Source of the DNA: AC-32 sp963719275
Lineage (GTDB): Bacteria; Actinomycetota; Thermoleophilia; Gaiellales; Gaiellaceae
Direction of reading: 5' to 3'
Assembly (NCBI GenBank): GCA_963719275.1
Contig: CAVRBT010000006.1
Span: forward strand, 313,074-377,073
Length of the DNA stretch: 64,000 nt
The translations under genes were made by a program, and so were the position numbers. A model generated the notes under the pieces. It did not search any database and was not told where the DNA came from. It saw nothing but the letters and a program-made list of their open reading frames with translations. Shown here piece by piece: positions 49,475 to 56,508 of the stretch. Within the stretch, counting starts at the first letter, position 1, and each line of letters starts with the position of its first letter.

Positions 49475-49501
49475 GATCGGCAGCCGCAGCGTGCCCCTTG
49501 A
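49475..49501 (-). promoter_or_regulatory. Sigma-28/WhiG-type promoter of pilT2-hydrolase operon
   Basis: Minus strand TCAA (49501-49498), 16-nt spacer, GCCGATC (49481-49475), then 8 nt to the GTG at 49466. It lies 15 kb from the main cluster yet keeps exact geometry. Confidence 0.75.
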
Positions 49502-49513
49502 GCAGTAGGTGGC

Positions 49514-50659
49514 CTAGCGGCCGAGCGCGTCGACCAGGCGTAGCGGCGCGCGGACGAGGCCCTTCGCGTCGCCCGGATGCGCGAGGTCGCCGCGCAGGAA
49601 CGCCGAGGTGAAGCCCCACACGAGCGGCAGCCGGGCGACGCCGTAAACGAGGCGCGGGAACCGTTCGAGCGCGTACTTCGCCTTCCACGAGGCCGTGAGC
49701 GTGCGGCCCAGCGCCGCCTCCAGTCGCAGCGCGTATGCATCGAGCGTCGAGGCGCGCCCATCCAGCAGCTCCAGCACCGTCTCGGCCGCGAGCCGCGAGC
49801 TGACGAACGCCTCGTACATGCCGTCCCCTGAGAGTGGGTCGACCAGGCCGGCCGCGTCGCCCACGAGCAGCACGCGGCCGCGCGAGACCGGGTCGCGCAG
49901 CCCGCGCATCGGAAGCCGGTAGCCGCGCAGGGACTCGAGCCGCTCGGCCGGAAGGCCGTAGCCGGCGCAGGCGCGCTCGAGGTGCTCGCGCAGCCGCGGC
50001 CCCTCCGACTCCCAGCCGCCCACGCCGACGTTGACGTGGTCGCCCTTCGGGAACACCCACGCGTAGCCGCCGGGCACCGTCGCCAGCTCGACGACGGCGC
50101 GCCCTCGGTAGTCCTCGCGCGCGTGACCATGAGCAACGTTTCCCTCCAGCGCGACGCCGTGCTGCCGGCGCCCGGTCAGCCCGAGTGCCCGCGCCGCCAG
50201 CCCGTTCACCCCGTCGGCGCCGAGCACCACGCGCGCCGAGGCTGCCGACCCGTCGAACCGGACCACGGCGCCGTCGTCCTCCAGCTCGAGCGCCGTCGCG
50301 CGCGCTCCGTCGCGGAAGTCCGCCCCGGCGGCAGCGGCCTGCTCCGCGAGGTGGGCGTCCAGCCGGCTGCGCTGCGTCATCAGGATCAGCGGCTCCTCGG
50401 TGCGCCGCTCGAACTGTCGCGCGTAGCGGAAGCCGAGCTGGAACCGGTGCACCACATCCTCGACCACCGGCTCGACCGACACGGGCAGCTCGCGAACGGC
50501 GCGGTACGTCAACCCTCCCCCGCACGGCTTGTCGCGCGGGAAGCGCTCGCGGTCGAGCACTAGCACGCGCGCGCCCGCGCTCGAGAGCCGGAAGGCGGCG
50601 GTCGATCCCGCTGGGCCGGCGCCGACGACGATCGCGTCGAACCGTTCCACGCCGCTCAT
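49514..50659 (-). CDS. FAD-dependent reductase, geranylgeranyl-reductase family
   Basis: 381 residues starting MSGVERFDAIVVGAGPAGST, a Rossmann GxGxxG FAD site. Further FAD motifs: LVLDRERFPRDKPCGGGL and LLVGDAAGLVDPLSGDGMYEA. This family reduces polyprenyl chains or acts in quinone and lipid metabolism. Start ATG 50659; a divergent DUF4242 gene begins 24 bp away. Confidence 0.87.
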   Translation of the reverse strand: MSGVERFDAIVVGAGPAGSTAAFRLSSAGARVLVLDRERFPRDKPCGGGLTYRAVRELPVSVEPVVEDVVHRFQLGFRYARQFERRTEEPLILMTQRSRLDAHLAEQAAAAGADFRDGARATALELEDDGAVVRFDGSAASARVVLGADGVNGLAARALGLTGRRQHGVALEGNVAHGHAREDYRGRAVVELATVPGGYAWVFPKGDHVNVGVGGWESEGPRLREHLERACAGYGLPAERLESLRGYRLPMRGLRDPVSRGRVLLVGDAAGLVDPLSGDGMYEAFVSSRLAAETVLELLDGRASTLDAYALRLEAALGRTLTASWKAKYALERFPRLVYGVARLPLVWGFTSAFLRGDLAHPGDAKGLVRAPLRLVDALGR

Positions 50660-50683
50660 CGTATGCAGGTTAGGATCGCTCCG

Positions 50684-50965
50684 ATGCCCCGTTACCTGGT
50701 CATACGAAAGTTCGAGGTCGACGAAGACGAGATGCCGGCTCTCGGCCGCCGCTCGCGGCAGGGCATCGAGAACCAGTTCACCACGATCACCTGGGAGCAC
50801 AGCCACGTGACGGTCGACGACGACGGGCTCGTGCGGACGTTCTGCGTCTACGCCGCCCCGAACGAGAAGACCGTCCGCGACCACGCGGAGCACCTGGGCA
50901 GACACCAGGTCGAGTCGATCCACGAGATCGCGGGCGACGTCACGCCCGCGGACTTCCCCGGCTAA
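50684..50965 (+). CDS. DUF4242 family protein
   Basis: 93 residues, MPRYLVIRKFEVDEDEMPAL. Ferredoxin-like small protein of the DUF4242/SCO4226 type, reported to bind nickel in Streptomyces; conserved TWEHSHVTVDDDGLVRTFCVY and EHLGRHQVESIHEI are seen. Divergent from the FAD reductase gene. Confidence 0.85.
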   Translation: MPRYLVIRKFEVDEDEMPALGRRSRQGIENQFTTITWEHSHVTVDDDGLVRTFCVYAAPNEKTVRDHAEHLGRHQVESIHEIAGDVTPADFPG

Positions 50966-51131
50966 GAGGGCTCCGCGGAATAGCGCTCGTCGCCGGGGCG
51001 CGATGGTCGTTCCGAGGCAAGGACGCAGGGAGCGTTCGTACCTGGAAGGTACGGGCGCGACTGAGGACGCAGCATCGGGGCGAGCAGCGCGTTTCCGGCG
51101 GCTCAGTCGGTATTTCGCGGAGGCCTCTTAC

Positions 51132-53204
51132 TCAGGCGCTCGTTTCCGTTTCGCCGCGGCCGAGCAGCCGCGCGTCGAGCACGTGGTAGTGCGCCTGCCG
51201 CGCGACCGCCAGCTTGCGGCGGATCTCCCGCCGCCGCAGGTCGTCGCCCTCCTCGACGAGCTCGAGCGCCTCGCGGTAGAGCGCAACCGCCTGCTCCTTC
51301 GCCCAGCCGCGCTCGGCCTGCTCGCCGGCTGCGAGGAAGTAGCGGATCGCGTGCCCGGGCTCGCCCGCGTCGCGCCAGTGACGGGCGAGGGCCGCCGTCG
51401 CCTCGCCGATCACGGAGGTCGCGTCCTCGAAGAAGCGCGCCACCTGCGCATGCCGCTCGCGCCGGCGCGCCCGCGGGAGCAGCTCGTACGCCGCGTCACG
51501 GATCAGCACGTGCGTGAACGAATACTGCCGGTCTCCCTCGAACGCCGACACGGTGTCGCGGCGGATCAGGTCGCGGCGCTCCAGCGCCCCGAGCAGCTCC
51601 GAGAGACCGTCCTCGGCGCACATGGCCTCGAGCGCACCGAGCCAGAACGTCTTTCCCACGACGGCCGCGTCGAGCAGCAACGTCCGCTCCGCCTGCGGCA
51701 GCGCGTCGAGCCGCGCGGCGAGGATGCCGCGGATCGAGTTGGGCAGCGCCGTCTCCGTGCCCGACTCGAGCATCGTCGCCGCGAGCTGCTCGATGAAGAG
51801 CGGGTTGCCTTCCGCGCCCGCGGCAACCGCCTCGGTCGCGCCCTCGGCGAGCAGGTGCCGCGCCAGCTCGCGCGACTCCTCGTCGCTGAGCGGCTCGAGC
51901 GGCAGCGCGGTGTAGGCCGGCAGGCCGCCGCCCCACGACGGCCGCGCGTCGAGCAGGTCGGGACGCGAGAGGGCGAGGAGCAGGATCGGCAGCTCGCGCA
52001 GGCGCCCGGCCAGGAGCTCGATCAGGTCGAGCAGGCTCGAGTCCGCCCAGTGGACGTCCTCGAAGACGAGCATCGTCGGGCGGTCGCGCGCGACGGCCTC
52101 GATGAACACCCGCACCGAGAAGAAGAGCGTCTCGCGGTCGGCGACCGAGCCCTCCGGGTCGAGGCCGAGCAGGATCGCGAGGTGGCCGCTGATCGCGTCG
52201 GCCTCGTCCGGCCCAACCAGCGTCGCGACCCGTTCGTGGAGCTTGCGCAGCGCGGTCTCACGCGAGTCCGTCTCGAAGATCCCGCAAAGCTGCTTGACCT
52301 GGATCGCGAACGCGAAGTAGGCGCTGCTCTCGCGGTAGGGAAGCGAGCGGCCGTGGATCGCGCGCCCGCCGAGGTCCTCGACGGCCTTTGCGAACTCCGT
52401 CGCGAGGCGGGTCTTGCCGACGCCGGCCTGGCCGATCACGGTGACGAGGTGCGGCCGCTGCTCGGCCGCGGTGCGCTCCCAGACTCCCCGCAGCACGTCG
52501 AGCTCGCGCGCCCGGCCGACGAGCGGCGCCCGTGCGCCGCGGCGTTCGCCGATCGGCGCCGAGGCCTCGAGGGCGAGCCACGCCTCGACCGGCGCGGCCT
52601 TGCCCTTCGCGATCACGGGCTCGACGGTCTCGTAGACGATCGCGTCGCGCGTCAGCCGGTGCGTCTCCACGCCGACGAGGATGCCGTTGGTCGGGGCCGC
52701 GCTCTGCAGCCGCGCGGCCGTGTTGACGACGTCGCCGGCCACCATAGCCTCGCCGTGCTCGGGCCGCGCGTCCAGCGTGACCAGCGCCTCGCCGGAGTTC
52801 ACCGCAATGCGCAGCTGCAGGTCGAGCCCGGAGCTCGCGCTCAGCTCGTCGACGCTCTCCCTCACCGAGAGGGCCGCGCGGATCGCACGCTCCGCGTCGT
52901 CGCCGAAGGCGGTGGGCGCGCCGAAGACGCCCATCACCGCGTCGCCGACGAACTTCTCGACGGAACCGCCGAAGGACTCGATCTCGTTCCGGACACAGTC
53001 GTGGTAGGGGGCGAGGATCGCACGCACGTCCTCGGGGTCGAGCTGCTCGGAGCGCTCGGTGAAGCCGACGAGGTCGACGAAGATCACGCTGACGACGCGC
53101 CGCTCCTCGCGCGGCTTCGCCGCGGCCGTCAGCTCGCGGCCGCAGGCCAGGCAGAACCGGGCCACGTCCGGGTTCTCCTGGCCGCAGGCAGGACAACGGA
53201 TCAC
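51132..53204 (-). CDS. Class III adenylate/guanylate cyclase-AAA-TPR-like regulator
   Basis: 690 residues. N-terminal zinc ribbon (CPACGQ ... CLACGR), class III cyclase domain (~37-205; VIFVDLVGFTERSE and VGDAVMGVFGAP with metal Asp residues), an AAA/STAND ATPase (GQAGVGKTRLA; MLVFEDVHWADSS) and a helical C-terminal repeat region. Such proteins couple an intracellular signal to cAMP synthesis. GTG start follows TACGCT by only 6 nt, so a leaderless mRNA is possible. Confidence 0.9.
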   Translation of the reverse strand: MIRCPACGQENPDVARFCLACGRELTAAAKPREERRVVSVIFVDLVGFTERSEQLDPEDVRAILAPYHDCVRNEIESFGGSVEKFVGDAVMGVFGAPTAFGDDAERAIRAALSVRESVDELSASSGLDLQLRIAVNSGEALVTLDARPEHGEAMVAGDVVNTAARLQSAAPTNGILVGVETHRLTRDAIVYETVEPVIAKGKAAPVEAWLALEASAPIGERRGARAPLVGRARELDVLRGVWERTAAEQRPHLVTVIGQAGVGKTRLATEFAKAVEDLGGRAIHGRSLPYRESSAYFAFAIQVKQLCGIFETDSRETALRKLHERVATLVGPDEADAISGHLAILLGLDPEGSVADRETLFFSVRVFIEAVARDRPTMLVFEDVHWADSSLLDLIELLAGRLRELPILLLALSRPDLLDARPSWGGGLPAYTALPLEPLSDEESRELARHLLAEGATEAVAAGAEGNPLFIEQLAATMLESGTETALPNSIRGILAARLDALPQAERTLLLDAAVVGKTFWLGALEAMCAEDGLSELLGALERRDLIRRDTVSAFEGDRQYSFTHVLIRDAAYELLPRARRRERHAQVARFFEDATSVIGEATAALARHWRDAGEPGHAIRYFLAAGEQAERGWAKEQAVALYREALELVEEGDDLRRREIRRKLAVARQAHYHVLDARLLGRGETETSA

Positions 53205-53224
53205 AGACCAAGCGTAGTGCGGAG

Positions 53225-54151
53225 TTACGCGAAAGCGAAGGGGGCCGGGCAGGCGCCGATCTTCGGGATCGAGAAACGGGCGATAGTCCCGAACTGCGGC
53301 GCGGGCTTGCACGCCTGTGCCACGCCCGCGTCGCAGGCGACCGAGAGGAAGACGAATGCGTCCTCCACCGTGAAGCCGTGCTCGTCGACGAGCAGCCTCG
53401 CCGCCTCCTCGCAGACGAGCTTCAGCGCCTCGTCGAACTCGTCGGCCGTCGCGTGCGGAAGCCAGCGGTCGGCGAGCTCCGTGACCGGCCACGTCGCCTG
53501 CTTGCCCTTGCGCAGTTCGAAGCGGATGTCGACCTCACCGGCGATCTCGACGCCCGTGAAGCAGATCTCGCCGTCGCCCATCGAGGCGTGCATGTCGCCG
53601 ACCGCGAACATCCCGCCGGGTTGCCGCACCGGGAAGAAGATCCGCGCGCCCTTGCCGTGCAGGTGGTCGTCGAGGTTGCCGCCATGCCGGCCGGCGAGGC
53701 CGTTCGAGAGCGTCTCGCCGTCCGTCGCGACGCCGACGACGCCGACCATCGGCCGCGCCGGGAACGAGACCCGGTCGTTCATCCGGATCTTCCCCTCGCG
53801 CACCTCGAACATCCGCGTCAGCGGCGCCTGGACCTGGTTGATCAGCTGCCCGAAGCCCGGGATCAGCGTCGCCACCCCCCACTCGATCGGGCGGACGTCG
53901 AGAATCTCCGCCACGAGCGAGTCACCCGGCTCCGCGCCACGCACTGCCACCGGTCCGGTGGCGCTGTTGATCCGCTCGAGGTCGATCTCGGTCACGAGGT
54001 CGTCCTCGCTGCGGATCTGGCCGGTGAAGCAGTCGTTCGTCTCGAAGGTGACGGTGTCGCCGGGATCGATCTCGAGCACAGGCTCGAGGTCGGGCCCGAA
54101 CGACCAGATCACCTGGTCGCGCGAGAGCCGGTGCGCGACCGCGACCGCCAT
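53225..54151 (-). CDS. Acetamidase/formamidase family hydrolase
   Basis: 308 residues of the FmdA/AmdA family, which hydrolyses short-chain amides. Visible: IDPGDTVTFETNDCF near the N-terminus, GPVAVRGAEPGDSLVAEIL, HGGNLDDHLHGKG (metal/active site), and GDMHASMGDGEICFTGVEI. The start ATG shares one base with the stop of the short ORF before it (TGATG), so the two are translated together. Confidence 0.92.
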   Translation of the reverse strand: MAVAVAHRLSRDQVIWSFGPDLEPVLEIDPGDTVTFETNDCFTGQIRSEDDLVTEIDLERINSATGPVAVRGAEPGDSLVAEILDVRPIEWGVATLIPGFGQLINQVQAPLTRMFEVREGKIRMNDRVSFPARPMVGVVGVATDGETLSNGLAGRHGGNLDDHLHGKGARIFFPVRQPGGMFAVGDMHASMGDGEICFTGVEIAGEVDIRFELRKGKQATWPVTELADRWLPHATADEFDEALKLVCEEAARLLVDEHGFTVEDAFVFLSVACDAGVAQACKPAPQFGTIARFSIPKIGACPAPFAFA

Positions 54152-54315
54152 CAGGCCGGCTCCGAAGCGGCCGGGGCCACCACCGCCTCGTCCTCCGGCT
54201 CGCCGGTCTCCTGCGCCATGTGCGCGATCGACTCGAAGAGCACCTGCGGCAGACCGATCGAGTGCTCGCGCAGGTGGTCGAAACGACGAGGCTCGCCGGC
54301 AGTCGCGGCCTGCAT
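54151..54315 (-). pseudogene. N-terminal fragment resembling an APC amino-acid permease
   Basis: 54 residues, MQAATAGEPRRFDHLREHSI then GLPQVLFESIAHMA, which is the start of APC transporters before TM1; the frame then turns to acidic EPEDEAVVAPAASEPA and stops. An AAGGAGG lies 4-5 nt before the ATG. It may be a degraded permease now serving as a short leader ORF for the formamidase gene. Confidence 0.5.
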
Positions 54316-54398
54316 CTGGTCCTCCTTCGTCGGGTCCCGCTTCGGGGCGAGTTTGCCACGGCTGACTCGAATGCGGCGCGGCTACAATGGCCGCCCCC

Positions 54399-54480
54399 GG
54401 GGGTGTGCCCGAGCGGCCAAAGGGAACGGGCTGTAAACCCGTCGGCTCAGCCTACGGAGGTTCGAATCCTCCCGCCCCCA
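54399..54480 (+). tRNA. tRNA-Tyr (GUA)
   Basis: 82-nt type II tRNA: acceptor GGGGGTG/CGCCCCC, anticodon loop CTGTAAA with GTA, long variable arm, T arm GGAGG-TTCGAAT-CCTCC and discriminator A at 54480. CCA is not encoded. Confidence 0.96.
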
Positions 54481-54592
54481 CTGGTCAGCGGGTAGCGCGC
54501 GGGAAAGCGCGGAGACGAAGTCAGTGGCACCCCCGATGCCCCTGCGCCCGCCCTGGGAGATCCTGTGGCACGCCTGAGGAAAGGAGATGGCG

Positions 54593-54826
54593 ATGACGCA
54601 GTCTTCACGCGCACATGTCGGCGATCTCGTCGTCGTGCACGGGCATCGGCTCGGCGAGTCCAGTCGGACCGGTGAGATCCTCGAGGTCCTCGGAGTCCCC
54701 GAGCACGAGCACTACCGCGTGCAGTGGGACGACGGTCACGAGAGCGTCTTCATACCCGGCAGCGACGCCGTCATCCGGCACGTCGAGCAGTCCCACGACG
54801 AGCCGGTGCTCACCCACGACCCCTGA
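54593..54826 (+). CDS. DUF1918 family protein
   Basis: 77 residues, HVGDLVVVHGHRLGESSRTG and YRVQWDDGHESVFIPGSDA: a KOW-like small beta barrel common in actinobacteria near stress genes. ATG 54593 has AAGGAG 6 nt upstream; an ATG two codons earlier abuts the RBS. First gene of a CBS/YbaK unit. Confidence 0.82.
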   Translation: MTQSSRAHVGDLVVVHGHRLGESSRTGEILEVLGVPEHEHYRVQWDDGHESVFIPGSDAVIRHVEQSHDEPVLTHDP

Positions 54827-54839
54827 ACTGGAGCGCCAG

Positions 54840-55292
54840 ATGGCCACTCTGCAGACATACCCGACCCTGGAGACACTCCGCGTTGCCGAGGCGATGCACC
54901 CCGGCCTGATCTCGTGCTCGCCCGACACTCCGCTGCGGGCGGTAGCACGGATGATGGCGACCTACCGGGTGCACGCGATCCTCGTCACCGCCCATGGAGA
55001 CGAGGAGCTTCCCGGCGGCGGTGTCTGGGGCGTCATCTCCGACACCGACCTGCTCCGCGCAGCCCAGAGCGGAGATCTCGACGAGCAGGCGTCGCGGGTG
55101 CTCGCCTCCGCACCGGTGCTGACGGTGACAACCGGCGAGGAGCTCGCCCACGCCGCCCGGCTGATGGCCGAGCACGAGATCTCGCACCTGGTCGTGGTCG
55201 AGCCGCACACCGCGCGGCCGATCGGCGTGCTCTCGACGCTCGACGTGGCGCGGGCGCTCGCCGGCTTCCCGGAGACACACCCGGTGCGATGA
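54840..55292 (+). CDS. CBS-domain pair protein
   Basis: 150 residues containing two CBS motifs (VAEAMHPGLISCSPDTPLRA; VLASAPVLTVTTGEELAHAA), a Bateman module that senses adenine nucleotides. No catalytic domain. It overlaps the next CBS-BON gene (ATGA). Confidence 0.85.
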   Translation: MATLQTYPTLETLRVAEAMHPGLISCSPDTPLRAVARMMATYRVHAILVTAHGDEELPGGGVWGVISDTDLLRAAQSGDLDEQASRVLASAPVLTVTTGEELAHAARLMAEHEISHLVVVEPHTARPIGVLSTLDVARALAGFPETHPVR

Positions 55293-55969
55293 AGATCGAG
55301 GCAGTCATGACTCGCGACGTGGTGACCGTGCCGCCGGGAGCCTCGCTCAAGCACGCCGCGCAGCTGCTCGTCGAGCACGGCGTCTCCGGCCTGCCCGTCG
55401 TCGACGAACTGGGCCATGTCCTCGGCGTCGTCTCCGAGGCCGACATCCTCTTCAAGGAGGGCGGCGGGCTCGACGTGCCACGACCGCTCGCCTGGTTGGC
55501 CGGCTTCGACGTCGAAGTCAACCGGTCGAAGCTGGAGGCGCGCGTTGTCGGCGAGGCGATGACCTCACCGGCACTGACGATCGACGCGCACCGACCGGTC
55601 GGCTTCGCTGCGCACCTGATGAGCGAGAAGGGCGTCAACCGCCTGCCTGTGGTCAGGCACGGCGCGCTCGTCGGGATCGTGACCCGCGCCGACCTCGTCC
55701 GGGCCTTCGCACGCAGCGACGCCGAGATCGCGACGGAGATACGCGACGACGTGATCGCCGGCCGTCTGGGCCTGGAGATGAACAGCCTGGACGTCCGCGT
55801 AGACGAGGGCGTCGTGACACTCGGCGGCGAGCTCGACAACCCCGCCGATGGAAGCAGGCTCGTCTCGCTGGTCGGCGCAGTGCCCGGGGTCGTCGCAGTC
55901 GACCCGAAGCTGACCTATAAGCACGCCCACCCGGTAATCGAGCTGCCGAGACGAGGAGGTAGAGCATGA
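55289..55969 (+). CDS. CBS-CBS-BON domain protein
   Basis: 226 residues: two CBS motifs (VMTRDVVTVPPGASLKHAA; EAMTSPALTIDAHRPVGFAA) and a C-terminal BON domain (LDVRVDEGVVTLGGELDNPA). Mycobacterial homologues are dormancy-linked hypoxic response proteins. Cotranscribed with the CBS gene upstream and YbaK gene downstream by four-base overlaps. Confidence 0.87.
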   Translation: MKIEAVMTRDVVTVPPGASLKHAAQLLVEHGVSGLPVVDELGHVLGVVSEADILFKEGGGLDVPRPLAWLAGFDVEVNRSKLEARVVGEAMTSPALTIDAHRPVGFAAHLMSEKGVNRLPVVRHGALVGIVTRADLVRAFARSDAEIATEIRDDVIAGRLGLEMNSLDVRVDEGVVTLGGELDNPADGSRLVSLVGAVPGVVAVDPKLTYKHAHPVIELPRRGGRA

Positions 55970-56436
55970 CGCCGACGACCGAAGTTCACGAAGAGCTCGA
56001 TCGGGCCGGGATCGATTTCGACCTCATCGAGCACCAGCACACCGAGACCGCGGGCGACGAGGCCAGAGCGATCGGCGTGTCCCCAGACGAGGTCGCGAAG
56101 ACGATCGTGCTCGCCAGCCGCGAGCGCTTCGTGCGCGCGGTCGTCCCAGCCTCCGGCCGCCTCGACATGCCCAAGGTGCGGGAGCTGCTCTCTGACAAGC
56201 GGGCGCGGCTCGCAACGGAAGAGGAGCTCGTGTCCGCCTACCCGATGTACGAGCTCGGCGCGGTCCCCCCGTTCGGTGTCCCCGCTGGAGATCGGGTGCT
56301 GCTCGACCGGCGGCTCGTAAAGCTCGACTCCGTCGTGCTCGAAGCAGGCTCGCACAGCAAGTCAGTACGCCTGAAGACCACCGACGTGCTCAACTTGAGC
56401 GGTGCAGAGGTCGAGGACATCGCGAGCGAGGGCTGA
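55966..56436 (+). CDS. YbaK/ProX-type aminoacyl-tRNA deacylase
   Basis: 156 residues with the YbaK fold: DLIEHQHTETAGDEARAIGV, VAKTIVLASRERFVRAVVPA (catalytic Lys in AKTI) and GAVPPFGVPAGDRVLLDRRL. Removes misacylated amino acids from tRNA in trans. Last gene of the DUF1918-CBS unit. Confidence 0.88.
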   Translation: MTPTTEVHEELDRAGIDFDLIEHQHTETAGDEARAIGVSPDEVAKTIVLASRERFVRAVVPASGRLDMPKVRELLSDKRARLATEEELVSAYPMYELGAVPPFGVPAGDRVLLDRRLVKLDSVVLEAGSHSKSVRLKTTDVLNLSGAEVEDIASEG

Positions 56437-56508
56437 CCGCGAGACGCTCACACCCAGAAGGATCGCGTCGACCGGCTGCTCACCAGAGCCGGCGGGCTCA
56501 CAGCGTGA

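Noticed and set aside
46840..50136. A 1098-codon open frame on the minus strand across the hydrolase, pilT2 and reductase genes
   Set aside because: Only its last 476 codons are a gene; the rest is an antisense-type shadow in GC-rich DNA that overlaps two clear genes in other frames.
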